A stretch of 64,000 nt of DNA. Source: Flavobacterium hydatis. Its GTDB lineage: Bacteria; Bacteroidota; Bacteroidia; Flavobacteriales; Flavobacteriaceae. Below the pieces are notes generated by a model. The model did not search any database and had not been told where the DNA came from. It saw nothing but the letters and a program-made list of their open reading frames with translations. Every line of letters starts with the position of its first letter. The stretch's first letter is position 1. The stretch spans positions 345,554 to 409,553 of the forward strand of contig NZ_JPRM01000006.1 of the NCBI RefSeq assembly GCF_000737695.1, written 5' to 3'. The position numbers were made by a program, and so were the translations under genes. Shown one piece after another: positions 5,751-14,937 of this stretch.

Positions 5751-8597
5751 TTATATTTTAAAACTTAAACGGGCAAAACCAAATCTTCCGTTTAATCCGA
5801 ATTGTGATACTGCTCTTGAGTAAGCAAACTGATTTGCATTACTTAAATCTGTACTTGGTGCAGGAGACAATGTAGGTGTTGTGTTTGTAAAAGCTGGAGT
5901 TGATGGGTTATTTCTGTCAGGATAAACATCTCCTATATTATTAACTCCAAGTGTAACTCTTAAATGTTCGTTTATCTGATATCCTAAAGATAAATCGGTA
6001 ACTAGTTTTGCGCTATATTCTGGGTGCTCATAAACTGAAGAGAAACCATCTAAGTTTACATCTGTCGCTCCTGGATCTGTAACTTTTCCGAAATAGCTAT
6101 TTCTTAAATAAATATCTAGTTTTTTAATGCTGAAAGTAGTCATTAAATTAGCTTTCAATTTAGGGATTGCTTCTTCTAGATAAATTCTGCTTGACTCTGG
6201 GAAAAATGAATATATGTATGGATCTCCACCTGCATTAACAATAGATTGAGGAACATTTAATGCGCCAACTCTTTTTGTTGTATTGTAACTTAAAGCAAAA
6301 TCATTTCTGATTGTAAAATCTTCGATAACATTATACTTTTGAGAAATCACTAAGTCGATTCCTTTTGTTTCTGAGTTAATTCCGTTTGTCCAGAATGAAG
6401 CTCTTTCTACACCTTTTAAATCAAAAGCTTGCTGAAACAATGTTAAGGCATCTTTTTGTTCTGGTGATGTTGCCCCATTTATTTGTGCATCTGTTGGTCT
6501 AGCATATTGCCCTGTTAAAACAATTCTGTCGTCGATTCTTGTAAAATAAGCATCTGTAGCAATTGTAATATTAGCAGCAGGAATTTTAAATGTAAATCCT
6601 GTACTTATACTTTTAGAAGTCTCTGGTTTTAGGTTCTCTACTCCGATACTTTTTGCAGCTTCTGAATCATTTGTAAAATAACCTACTTGGTATGGCGAAC
6701 CATTGATAAATTGTGTAGAGCTGCTTTCAAAATATTTTTGTTGTAATGATGGCGCTCTAAAACCTGTTTGCCCAGAAATTCTCCAGTTGATGTTATCGTT
6801 CAATTTTAAAAGTGAAGCTAGTTTAAAAGTGACTGTACTACCAAAATCTGAATAGTTCTCGTAACGAGCAGCTCCATTTATTAACCAATCTTTGGTTGCA
6901 TTTAATTCTAAATCTATATAAGCTGCACCACTTCTTCTGTCTTTTTCTTTAGCATCAGATGGTTGGAATCCTGAGAAACCTTGTGCTCCTGCTCCACGCT
7001 TGTTACCAAAAAAGTCAGTTACGATTAATGGTGAGTTGCTTGGCAAAATTCCTGATACTAGATTTCCGTTTACATCATATAAACCATAAGACTCTACATC
7101 TCCTTGTTTTATTTGATAATTTTCATATCTAAATTCTCCACCAAAAGCTACGTTTAATCCATTAAGAACATCGTACTTTTTACTTAAATCTAAATTGGTT
7201 GTACTTTGCAAAAACGAAACTTTACCTGCATAAAAACTAGAAGCTGAATTTGTTCCTAAAGTAGCATTAATAGTATTGTTCACATCATATTTAAAAGAAT
7301 TTGATCCAAGGTTTGTACTAATATCAGTATCAAATCCGAATAATTGAGTTGTAAGTCCTACAGCCGATGAAGCATCAATAATATCTGATTCTATTTCTGG
7401 TAAAAATCCATTTGCATATACTTGAGTAAATGTTCCTGAACCATTAGGAAGTCTGTTAAATGCATAAGACTTTCCGTTTCTGTATGAAACTCCTCCAAAA
7501 GAGTACAAAGAAGTAATCTCTGTTAATGGATATTTAGTATTATAATATAATTGTCCCGAAGCTAGTTCTGACTGTCCAACGCTCATGTTGTAATCACTTC
7601 TTTCCTGTCCTCTAAAATTGATTTCATTGTTAGTTACATCAAAATTTAATGCAGTTTGCAACTGGCTAATATTTGTTGCGCCAGCAATTGCTGATTGTTG
7701 CGCCGCTGTAAAATAACCAACTTGTGGAGCATATTGTTGTAATGTACTTATAATCTGTCCTGAGTTTGGAGTTGTATTAATGTTACTAAACAAAGAGTTT
7801 ACATTTACTCCGTTCTGAGCTGCTCTGTATTCGACAGCGTTATAAGCATTAAAAATAGCATTGCTTCTAATTCCAGCTCTACTTGTTGCTTGTCTCGTAA
7901 CTGCACTACCTGTAACACTCAAGAAACTTCCTTCTTTACCCAAAGATGTTCCGTAATTTAAATCTACTTGTAAAGCCTGTCCATCAGTTCCTCCTTTAAA
8001 GTTGTTAGATCCCGAAGACATGTTTGCTCCATATTGTACATCTCCCGAAAGGAAATTGGCATTCTTTTTTAATACGATGTTAATTACTCCCGCAATAGCA
8101 TCAGATCCATATTGTGCGGCTGCTCCATCTCTTAAAACTTCTATTCTTTCTATTGCAAATGATGGTATTGCATTTAAATCTGTTCCTACGGAACCTCTTC
8201 CTGGTGCTCCATTTATATTTACCAAAGAACTTGTGTGTCTTCTTTTACCATTTACAAGTATTAAAACTTGATCTGGTCCTAATCCTCTTAATTGTGCTGG
8301 ATCGATATGATCCGTTCCATCTGCAGTAGAAGTTGGGTTACTGGTAAACGATGGTGCAACATAATTTAATATTTGGGTTACACTGGTTTGAGGTGCTCCT
8401 TTTGTTATTTCCGAGATATTAAAAATATCGATTGGAACTGGCACATCGGTCTTTACTCTGTTTTTACTTCTAGACCCAATTATTGTTACCTCTGATAATT
8501 CATTATTTTGTAAAGTGTCTTTCTCCTTTTTATTTTCCTGAGCATAAATACCTGAAAATGTCAAAAGACCTAAAACTAATGCTACATTTTTTTTCAT
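5751..8597 (-). CDS. TonB-dependent outer-membrane receptor, probably sulfur/methionine-regulated
   Basis: A 948-residue receptor. The signal peptide ends GIYAQ at about residue 20, and the protein then has a plug domain (about 45-180) with [47 protein letters not shown], and a long beta-barrel ending in the aromatic-rich GFARLSFKI. There is no carboxypeptidase-like domain in front, unlike SusC proteins, so it is more like cobalamin/siderophore-type receptors. The substrate cannot be read from the sequence. It is preceded by a leader ORF and attenuator (8664-8783) closely similar in design to the one near metX, and is divergent from metK. Uptake of a sulfur- or methionine-related compound, or of cobalamin, is an inference from that context. 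Confidence 0.85.
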   Translation of the reverse strand: MKKNVALVLGLLTFSGIYAQENKKEKDTLQNNELSEVTIIGSRSKNRVKTDVPVPIDIFNISEITKGAPQTSVTQILNYVAPSFTSNPTSTADGTDHIDPAQLRGLGPDQVLILVNGKRRHTSSLVNINGAPGRGSVGTDLNAIPSFAIERIEVLRDGAAAQYGSDAIAGVINIVLKKNANFLSGDVQYGANMSSGSNNFKGGTDGQALQVDLNYGTSLGKEGSFLSVTGSAVTRQATSRAGIRSNAIFNAYNAVEYRAAQNGVNVNSLFSNINTTPNSGQIISTLQQYAPQVGYFTAAQQSAIAGATNISQLQTALNFDVTNNEINFRGQERSDYNMSVGQSELASGQLYYNTKYPLTEITSLYSFGGVSYRNGKSYAFNRLPNGSGTFTQVYANGFLPEIESDIIDASSAVGLTTQLFGFDTDISTNLGSNSFKYDVNNTINATLGTNSASSFYAGKVSFLQSTTNLDLSKKYDVLNGLNVAFGGEFRYENYQIKQGDVESYGLYDVNGNLVSGILPSNSPLIVTDFFGNKRGAGAQGFSGFQPSDAKEKDRRSGAAYIDLELNATKDWLINGAARYENYSDFGSTVTFKLASLLKLNDNINWRISGQTGFRAPSLQQKYFESSSTQFINGSPYQVGYFTNDSEAAKSIGVENLKPETSKSISTGFTFKIPAANITIATDAYFTRIDDRIVLTGQYARPTDAQINGATSPEQKDALTLFQQAFDLKGVERASFWTNGINSETKGIDLVISQKYNVIEDFTIRNDFALSYNTTKRVGALNVPQSIVNAGGDPYIYSFFPESSRIYLEEAIPKLKANLMTTFSIKKLDIYLRNSYFGKVTDPGATDVNLDGFSSVYEHPEYSAKLVTDLSLGYQINEHLRVTLGVNNIGDVYPDRNNPSTPAFTNTTPTLSPAPSTDLSNANQFAYSRAVSQFGLNGRFGFARLSFKI

Positions 8598-8661
8598 TAC
8601 TTTTTACTGATTTATTATTATTTTGGTTTAAAATGACATGCTGTTTTGTTTTCTCCTTTAA

Positions 8662-8689
8662 ACAAAAAAACCTCTGCAATTTGCAGAGG
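8662..8689 (-). terminator. Attenuator terminator ahead of the TonB-receptor gene
   Basis: On the minus strand, CCTCTGC / GCAGAGG (7-bp stem, 5-base loop, extendable) is followed by seven T, about 65 bases before the receptor start. CTCTGC of the 5' arm can instead pair with GCAGAG at 8732-8727 inside the leader ORF, which would act as antiterminator. Confidence 0.7.
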
Positions 8690-8714
8690 CTCTATATATA
8701 TTTTTGAAAAAAAA

Positions 8715-8783
8715 CTACAATAGTATCTCTGCGGAATAATCCGGCATCTTACAAGACATCATATTGTTAACAGTGAATTTCAT
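8715..8783 (-). CDS. Putative leader peptide of the TonB-receptor attenuator (22 residues)
   Basis: ATG 8783, TAG at 8717-8715. The N-terminal half carries Met-Met at residues 8-9, Cys11 and Met13 (NNMMSCKM). The C-terminal half reads PDYSAEILL. The antiterminator bases GCAGAG are codons 18-19 plus flanks, within 15 bases of the stop, where a terminating ribosome would mask them. The ORF length (69 bases), the ATG[TC]CGG-loop-TCCG element and the promoter spacing match the leader at 2161-2229. The three clustered Met codons and one Cys codon make Met or Cys starvation a plausible signal, but the bias is weaker than in the metY leader. Confidence 0.55.
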   Translation of the reverse strand: MKFTVNNMMSCKMPDYSAEILL

Positions 8784-8806
8784 TTTTCTTTTTTGTTTTG
8801 TTGGGG

Positions 8807-8837
8807 CAAATTTGCGAACTATTTTTTAGTCTACCAA
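8807..8837 (-). promoter_or_regulatory. Promoter of the TonB-receptor leader
   Basis: On the minus strand, TTGG (8837-8834), 22 bases, ATTTG (8811-8807) preceded by CGCAA. The geometry equals that of the promoter at 2252-2282. The leader ATG follows after 23 bases. Confidence 0.45.
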
Positions 8838-8925
8838 ACAAAAGTCGATTTATTTTCTAAACTCTATAGAACAAGTCGAATATGTTAAATTTTTGTATAT
8901 ATAAATTAAAAAACCAAAAGTTTAA

Positions 8926-8955
8926 TTTGCAATTCAAAATGGTTTTATACCTTTG
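8926..8955 (+). promoter_or_regulatory. Promoter of metK
   Basis: TTTG (8926-8929), 18 bases, TACCTTTG (8948-8955), an exact TAnnTTTG match. The putative riboswitch begins about 10 bases later, as expected for an aptamer at the very 5' end of the mRNA. Confidence 0.65.
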
Positions 8956-8965
8956 CACCCGAATA

Positions 8966-9066
8966 CAGAGGAAAAATTTGAACTGATTGCAACCTCTTCA
9001 TAATGAAATCATTCATTATGGATGCTGAAAGATTTTCATTTCAGTATTAAAAAATGCTAAAGCAGG
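8966..9066 (+). promoter_or_regulatory. Probable SAM-II riboswitch with an insertion, upstream of metK
   Basis: P1 is AGAGG / CCTCT around the loop ATTTGAACTGATTGCAA, which matches the SAM-II loop (ATTTAACCnnATTGCAA in examples I recall). The second conserved block TATTAAAAAATGCTAAAGCAGG matches the SAM-II tail (AUAAAnnnnGCUAAAnnGG). Between the two are two extra hairpins not present in the compact alphaproteobacterial type: TAATGAA/TTCATTA (loop ATCA) and CTGAAA/TTTCAG. Its location before a SAM synthetase gene is the classic SAM-II context. Family membership is by recalled consensus and was not computed. Confidence 0.6.
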
Positions 9067-9084
9067 AATCCTCCTCTAGCATTT
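9052..9084 (+). promoter_or_regulatory. Candidate expression platform of the metK riboswitch
   Basis: AAATGCTA (9052-9059), part of the conserved aptamer tail, can pair perfectly over 8 bp with TAGCATTT (9077-9084). The two states exclude each other, so ligand binding could switch this hairpin. A run of eight T lies 11 bases further on. Confidence 0.4.
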
Positions 9085-9139
9085 CCAGCAATTATTTTTT
9101 TTCCTCGCTTAATTTTATAATTTTAATTTAATAAATATT

Positions 9140-10390
9140 ATGGCTTATTTATTTACGTCAGAATCTGTTAGCGAGGGACATCCAGACAAAGTTGCGGATC
9201 AAATCTCGGATGCTTTAATTGATAATTTTCTAGCATTTGATGCAGATTCTAAAGTGGCATGCGAAACTTTAGTAACAACTGGACAAGTAATATTGGCTGG
9301 TGAAGTAAAATCAAATACATATTTAGATGTACAACAAATCGCTCGTGATGTAATCAGAAAGATTGGTTATACAAAAAGTGAATATATGTTTGAGGCAAAC
9401 TCTTGCGGAATTCTATCTGCTATTCACGAACAATCTGCAGACATCAATCAAGGTGTTGACAGAGCAAATCCTGAAGAACAAGGAGCTGGTGATCAAGGTA
9501 TGATGTTTGGTTATGCAACTAACGAAACTGAAAACTACATGCCATTGGCACTTGATTTATCTCATAAATTATTGCAAGAATTAGCTATCTTAAGACGTGA
9601 AAATAAAGAAATCACTTATTTACGTCCTGATGCTAAATCTCAAGTTACATTAGAGTACAGTGATGACAATAAGCCAACACGTATCGATGCAATTGTAATA
9701 TCTACTCAACATGATGATTTTGATGAAGAGGCTGTAATGCTTGCTAAAATCAAAAAGGATATTATCGAAATTCTTATCCCAAGAATTATTGCTAAAAACC
9801 CAACTCACGCACATTTATTCAACGATAAAATTCAATATCATATTAACCCAACAGGAAAATTCGTAATTGGAGGTCCTCACGGTGATACTGGATTAACAGG
9901 AAGAAAAATCATTGTAGATACTTACGGTGGTAAAGGTGCTCACGGTGGTGGTGCTTTCTCAGGAAAAGATCCAAGTAAAGTAGATAGAAGTGCTGCTTAT
10001 GCTACACGTCATATCGCTAAAAACTTAGTTGCTGCTGGTATTGCTGATGAAATCTTGGTACAAGTTTCTTATGCTATTGGTGTTGCTAAACCAATGGGTA
10101 TTTTCATTGAAACTTACGGAACATCTAAAGTAAACTTAACTAACGGTGAAATCGCTAAAAAAGTAGAAGCTATTTTTGATATGCGTCCTTACTTTATCGA
10201 ACAACGTTTAAAATTAAGAAATCCTATTTATAGCGAAACTGCTGCTTACGGACACATGGGTCGTAAACCAGAAACTGTAACTAAAACTTTTTCTGCTCCA
10301 GGTGGAAACGAGAAAACAGTTACTGTAGAATTGTTTACTTGGGAAAAACTTGATTTTGTTGACCAAGTAAAAGCTGCATTTGGATTGTAA
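9140..10390 (+). CDS. metK: S-adenosylmethionine synthetase
   Basis: Makes SAM from methionine and ATP, a cytoplasmic homotetramer. The 416 residues fit the longer form of the family. The N-terminus has [19 protein letters not shown] with the ATP/Met-binding GHPDK, then [12 protein letters not shown] (residues about 114-125) and the P-loop-like [19 protein letters not shown]. It is single-gene, with its own promoter, a SAM-II-like leader and a strong terminator. Being divergent from a methionine-related receptor and near metX, metY and hom, it completes the homoserine-to-SAM route within 10 kb, apart from homocysteine methylation, which is not in this window. Confidence 0.97.
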   Translation: MAYLFTSESVSEGHPDKVADQISDALIDNFLAFDADSKVACETLVTTGQVILAGEVKSNTYLDVQQIARDVIRKIGYTKSEYMFEANSCGILSAIHEQSADINQGVDRANPEEQGAGDQGMMFGYATNETENYMPLALDLSHKLLQELAILRRENKEITYLRPDAKSQVTLEYSDDNKPTRIDAIVISTQHDDFDEEAVMLAKIKKDIIEILIPRIIAKNPTHAHLFNDKIQYHINPTGKFVIGGPHGDTGLTGRKIIVDTYGGKGAHGGGAFSGKDPSKVDRSAAYATRHIAKNLVAAGIADEILVQVSYAIGVAKPMGIFIETYGTSKVNLTNGEIAKKVEAIFDMRPYFIEQRLKLRNPIYSETAAYGHMGRKPETVTKTFSAPGGNEKTVTVELFTWEKLDFVDQVKAAFGL

Positions 10391-10437
10391 TTTGAAATTC
10401 TTTTTAGAATCTTAAAAATAAATCTTAGTATATATTA

Positions 10438-10474
10438 AACCCCGAAATCTGCATTTGCAGACTTCGGGGTTTTT
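10438..10474 (+). terminator. Terminator of metK
   Basis: AACCCCGAA, TCTGC, loop ATTT, GCAGA, TTCGGGGTT with one internal mismatch, followed by TTTT. Starts 47 bases after the metK stop. Confidence 0.85.
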
Positions 10475-10532
10475 CTTTGGCAATTTGCTTCTATTTTCTT
10501 TTCTTCGTACAACAAAACCTACCAAAAAAAGC

Positions 10533-12308
10533 ATGGCTAAATTCCCCTCTTTCCAGAACGTTTTAAGTACAACTCAAAAAACAGTTCTTAGATTTCCATT
10601 AGAAATTTTAATCTCAATTGCAGGAACTATTCTGGCAATTATTCTCAATGAAGCAGAGTATGATGACCCAAACAAGGAACTTTACGTAAAGGCTTTAATG
10701 AGTTGTTCTTTATGCTTGGTTTTATTCCTTTCTGTTAGTTTATTTTTTATAGCTGCAAAAAAGAATAATCTTCTGCGCTACTTAACCAGTATCATACTTG
10801 GTTCTTTAATCTTTCTTTTTGTTTTTAATTTTCATGAAAACATTACAGACATAGAAATACAACAATTTTTAGTCCTAAACATTGCTTTACACTTATTAGT
10901 TTCGTTTGCAGGATTCTTACCGAGAGCTTACAATCAGGATGAGTTTTGGGAATTTAACAAGCAACTTTTCCTTAGGATTTTAACAGCTGGTTTATATAGT
11001 ATTGTGCTGTACGCTGGTTTAGCTTTGGCAATATTAGCTATTGACAAATTATTTCATGTAGAATTTTATGACCATGTTTATTTTCATATCTTCTTTGCCA
11101 TCACAGGAATTTTTAATACTACTTTCTTTTTAAGTGGTGTTCCAGAAACTAATAATGAACAAGTTCCTTTAATTCTTAATTATCCAAAAGGTCTTAAAAA
11201 CTTTACTCAATATGTTTTATTGCCTTTAATAAGTTTGTACTTGGTGATTTTGATATGTTATGAAGCAAAGATTCTTGTAACGCTATCTTTACCTGTTGGG
11301 TGGGTTTCTTATCTTGTTTTGGTGTTTGCTATTTTCGGGATTCTTTCTTTTTTATTGGTTCATCCTATTGCTACCGAAAAGGCCAATCTCTGGATAAGAA
11401 CTTTTAATCGTTTATTTTACTTTCTATTAATTCCGCTATTGGGATTGCTTTTCTGGGCAATTTTATACCGAATAAATCTATACGGTTTCACGCACGAACG
11501 TTATTATGTTCTGTTATTATCAATATGGCTTACGATAGTTGTGGTTTATTTTTTAATCCAGAAACAACCTAAAATAAAGTTCATTCCGATAAGTCTGTGC
11601 TTAGCAGCTTTACTTTCGCTAGTTGGCCCTCAGAGTGCTAATTCTATTTCAAAATACAGTCAATTATCAAGATTTGAAATGTATCTGGAAAAGGGTAAGA
11701 AAGAAAAACTAACATTTGATCAAGAAAAGGATTTAAGTAGTATTGTTTCCTTTTTACAAGACAATTACGGTATAGAAGTTATGGTTCCTTATGCTAAAGC
11801 AAAATTAGAAGCTTTACTTAAAAAAGAAAAATCTCCTAGTGATACTGAAATAATGAATAGCTTGGGGTTTGAATATCGATATGAATATGATCAAAAAGAT
11901 GATTTAAATAATAGCTTCTACTATTATTTTTATGAAAACGAAGATAATCAAGTAGCAAACATTCACGGGCAAGATTTTTTATTTACAATATCTTATAACA
12001 ATAATCTTGAATGCGACAATTGTACTTCGATAGACGGAAAGAGTTATACCATAAAATCTAAGAAAACTGATTATGGAATTGCTTTACAAATTAATCAGGA
12101 CATAATTCCTTTAAAAATAAATGACTTTGTAAACGCAAATTCCAACTTTAGAAAAAACAATCACTCAAATGAAAAAGTAATTCAAAAAGTAGAAAATCCC
12201 AAATATACTATCACTTTAGCTTATGTTAGTGCAAATGGCGACATTGTAAACGGAAAAAAAACCTTAACCAATTGTTTAATTAAAGTTATGGTTGGCATTA
12301 AAAAATAA
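10533..12308 (+). CDS. DUF4153 family integral membrane protein
   Basis: A 591-residue protein. The N-terminal two thirds consist of about ten to twelve hydrophobic segments. The last 190 residues are hydrophilic and probably lie outside the membrane. The beginning (PSFQNVL...TVLRFPLEILISIAGTI) is typical of DUF4153 proteins of Bacteroidota, whose function is unknown. ATG 10533 was chosen because the longer reading from 10455 runs through the metK terminator. A CDNCTSIDGKSY motif near the C-terminus carries a Cys pair of unknown role. No neighbour suggests a pathway. Confidence 0.75.
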   Translation: MAKFPSFQNVLSTTQKTVLRFPLEILISIAGTILAIILNEAEYDDPNKELYVKALMSCSLCLVLFLSVSLFFIAAKKNNLLRYLTSIILGSLIFLFVFNFHENITDIEIQQFLVLNIALHLLVSFAGFLPRAYNQDEFWEFNKQLFLRILTAGLYSIVLYAGLALAILAIDKLFHVEFYDHVYFHIFFAITGIFNTTFFLSGVPETNNEQVPLILNYPKGLKNFTQYVLLPLISLYLVILICYEAKILVTLSLPVGWVSYLVLVFAIFGILSFLLVHPIATEKANLWIRTFNRLFYFLLIPLLGLLFWAILYRINLYGFTHERYYVLLLSIWLTIVVVYFLIQKQPKIKFIPISLCLAALLSLVGPQSANSISKYSQLSRFEMYLEKGKKEKLTFDQEKDLSSIVSFLQDNYGIEVMVPYAKAKLEALLKKEKSPSDTEIMNSLGFEYRYEYDQKDDLNNSFYYYFYENEDNQVANIHGQDFLFTISYNNNLECDNCTSIDGKSYTIKSKKTDYGIALQINQDIIPLKINDFVNANSNFRKNNHSNEKVIQKVENPKYTITLAYVSANGDIVNGKKTLTNCLIKVMVGIKK

Positions 12309-12468
12309 AACAAAAAAACATTCATCATATCATTTACAATTATGTTAGGGATACCTATAATTGTTACAGATGAACTACGGATTATTTTTATCAATTAATT
12401 CAAGGATTTTTAAACCAAGTAAAATCATAAAAGTTCATTTATAATAACGAAAAACTAAAAAGTTATGA

Positions 12469-12591
12469 ATGATGAACAAAAACAAAAATCATCGTAATTG
12501 GTTAGAGCTAATAATCAATGTTATAAAAGGAATCGCTTATATTTCTAAGATAATATATTATTGCATTAAAATACACCAAATACACTTTTAA
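12469..12591 (+). CDS. Possible 40-residue hydrophobic peptide
   Basis: ATG 12469 (or 12472) to TAA 12591, in a 327-bp gap. The peptide starts with a basic stretch (NKNKNHRN), then has a hydrophobic segment rich in Ile (LELIINVIKGIAYISKIIYY). A terminator begins 8 bases after the stop. It could be a small membrane peptide. It could also be chance in AT-rich DNA, and no homologue is recalled. Confidence 0.3.
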   Translation: MMNKNKNHRNWLELIINVIKGIAYISKIIYYCIKIHQIHF

Positions 12592-12596
12592 AAACT

Positions 12597-12634
12597 AAAA
12601 AAGCCTTTGAAGCGAACTTCAAAGGCTTTTTTTA
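12597..12634. terminator. Bidirectional terminator
   Basis: AAAAAGCCTTTGAAG, loop CGAA, CTTCAAAGGCTTTTT: a perfect 12-bp GC-containing stem with A-run before and T-run after, between convergent genes. It serves the exported TPR gene on the minus strand and whatever is transcribed from the plus side. Confidence 0.85.
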
Positions 12635-12635
12635 T

Positions 12636-14855
12636 TTAATAGCTTCCGTTTTGCATTTTAACTAATGTTTCCTGCATTTCTGTCTTGGTTTCTTCCTCAA
12701 CATCTTTAGATAATTCTACAGCTTGTTGTTGCGTTTTAATAGCCTTTTCTTTTTGTCCGTCTTTATAGTACAATTGTGCCAATGTATCTAGATAATAAGG
12801 ATCATTCTTTTTAACAACCAAACTATATTCTGACCATTTAATGGCTTTCTTTATAAAAGTAGCATCGTTTGAATTTAATACTGTAAACCAAGCAACATCG
12901 TTACAAAGGTTTGTATGATATTCCTTAAACTCTTTCCATCCAAAATAAGAAGAAGAAACATCTGCACTATACATTTCGTCTAGCCTTTGGATTACATTTT
13001 CCTTCGTTACCAACATCTTATTAAAATAAGCATCAAACTCTTTCAAATACAAATTGTCAGGATCTCCATTTTTTGCTTTTTCTGTCAAATAGTATAAGTA
13101 ACTTCTATAAGATTCGAAATTACCTTTTCCGCCAGAGATTAATTTCTGGTATGTTTCCATTACTCTTTTCTCATCAGATTTTTCTATAACTTCACCATCA
13201 ACATACACAATGGTATTGTTTTGCAAAGCATTCGAGATTTCCGAGCTTATATTCCCTATTGCAACATTTGTATCACCTTTGGCATTGTATTCTTCTCTTT
13301 GAGCTTCGATGGCATCATAATGCTTAAGCAAATAATCTATCGATTTAAAATCGGTATCGTTTAAAACTTTATCTGTTTTAAAAATTACTTTATTAAATCC
13401 TATACTTTTAATTTCTGCCAGAATAGATTCTACAAGCATCAAATTAGGTTTTGTATCTTTCTGATGCGCTATAATAATCTTCTCCCAAGCTGACTCTACT
13501 TGCTTTTTATCAAAAGTAGATTTCGTAAATTTAAAATCGCTTTCATCTGACTCCTCGCTATAAGAATCATCTAAAATATCTGCAAATGGCGAAACAGCAT
13601 TAAACGCTTTTATCAAATCAGCATCACTAGCCTTTTTATTGGTAATGACTCTATTGAAATCTGTCAAAGCACTCGCTTTTTTCAGCTTGTTATAAAGGCC
13701 ATCATAATACATAAACTGGTATTGCTTATCGATTAAATTTGATTTTGCAGTCGCAAGTACATTACCATCTTTATCCAATATAATTATACTTGGTGAATCG
13801 GAAATTTTATTTTTCTTTAACCAGCTTTTATCATTTTTGTTAGTCAAATAATAATTATACACATCGAATTGAGGATCGTATCCATCATAAAAATTATATC
13901 CTATCGTCTCTTCCTGGCTTTTAATAAAGGCATCAAAATAGGCTTGAACCGATTTATTATCGATATCATTATAAACAATCAAAAACTTATTATCTGTGGC
14001 CTTAGTTGCTTTTATAGCATCTGCCAAAGAACTCTCTGCTTTAAGCTTAAAATCTATTTTTGATCCACCCCCAACAACAGTATCCGCACTATCTATTTCT
14101 ACCTCCGAGCCATCAACAAAATCCCCTTCTTTTCCCGGATAGGTCCAAGCTGTAATACTTTTAATCTCCAGAGGAAGTACTTTTGTTTTTACTGCTTCCT
14201 GATTGATCTTTTTTATGTTTTGAAAAATCAACGGACTTTTACCCGATATTTCAAAAACTGTTAAGTCATTTGTCTTTTTATCAAAGAAACCTTTTAAATC
14301 TAGATTATCCGAATAAGGTTGGTGTTTTATAGTTACTCCTGTGGCATTATCTGGCACTGCAAATTTTAGTATTTTACTTGGTGTACCGCTACCATATCCT
14401 TCATAAACAAGATATAAAAACGATGCATGATCAATCTCAAAATTAAGACTTGAGTCTTCCGTTTCTCCATCTATTAATTCTATATCAGATATTCTTTGGT
14501 ACTTAACAGGATCAGTTCCGTTCTGAGTACCAATGTAAAAACCATAATATAAAGATTCAATGAATTTTACTTTAAGTTTACCTACACTTACTGGTGTATT
14601 ATAAGTATAATCAACATTAAAAATAACGCCATCTCTATTTTTACCTTTCAGCAATAATGAATCATTTTTCACTTCATAATTACCTTCCAGAAATACAAGT
14701 TCGTATTTATTATTATCTAGCAAGTTCAGTTTTAGATTCAATCCCTGATCATTATCTTTAGACAAATAAGATCCTTTCTCTATTGTTTGGTTTTGAGCAA
14801 ATGAGAAAGATGTAATAAAAAAAAGTACCCAAGTACTCCACATAAAATATCGCAT
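12636..14855 (-). CDS. Exported thioredoxin-fold/TPR protein of unknown function
   Basis: A 739-residue protein with a signal peptide ending SFSFAQ (about residue 20). The first 240 residues are beta-rich and unassigned. The middle (about 265-370) looks like a thioredoxin-like fold (NKFLIVYND..., SPSIIILDKDGNVLATA) but without a CxxC redox pair. The C-terminus has TPR-like helices (AIKWSEYSLVVKKNDPYYLDTLAQLYYKDGQKEKAIK). It is likely periplasmic or surface-exposed. It is on the same strand as, and 82 bp downstream of, the beta-barrel receptor gene, so it could be in that operon. The exact role is unknown. Confidence 0.6.
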   Translation of the reverse strand: MRYFMWSTWVLFFITSFSFAQNQTIEKGSYLSKDNDQGLNLKLNLLDNNKYELVFLEGNYEVKNDSLLLKGKNRDGVIFNVDYTYNTPVSVGKLKVKFIESLYYGFYIGTQNGTDPVKYQRISDIELIDGETEDSSLNFEIDHASFLYLVYEGYGSGTPSKILKFAVPDNATGVTIKHQPYSDNLDLKGFFDKKTNDLTVFEISGKSPLIFQNIKKINQEAVKTKVLPLEIKSITAWTYPGKEGDFVDGSEVEIDSADTVVGGGSKIDFKLKAESSLADAIKATKATDNKFLIVYNDIDNKSVQAYFDAFIKSQEETIGYNFYDGYDPQFDVYNYYLTNKNDKSWLKKNKISDSPSIIILDKDGNVLATAKSNLIDKQYQFMYYDGLYNKLKKASALTDFNRVITNKKASDADLIKAFNAVSPFADILDDSYSEESDESDFKFTKSTFDKKQVESAWEKIIIAHQKDTKPNLMLVESILAEIKSIGFNKVIFKTDKVLNDTDFKSIDYLLKHYDAIEAQREEYNAKGDTNVAIGNISSEISNALQNNTIVYVDGEVIEKSDEKRVMETYQKLISGGKGNFESYRSYLYYLTEKAKNGDPDNLYLKEFDAYFNKMLVTKENVIQRLDEMYSADVSSSYFGWKEFKEYHTNLCNDVAWFTVLNSNDATFIKKAIKWSEYSLVVKKNDPYYLDTLAQLYYKDGQKEKAIKTQQQAVELSKDVEEETKTEMQETLVKMQNGSY

Positions 14856-14937
14856 ACAAATTATAAGTTAGTTACTAATTAGGAACGCAAATATATCCTC
14901 TTTTTTTTAGGCTGAAAAGAAATTAACACACAAAAAA

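Noticed and set aside
8483..8707. Plus-strand 74-residue reading frame
   Set aside because: Antisense to the signal peptide of the TonB receptor and to its attenuator; hydrophobic only because it mirrors a signal peptide and A/T runs.
10455..10532. Upstream start of the DUF4153 protein
   Set aside because: The added 26 codons are translated from the metK terminator hairpin and its T-run.
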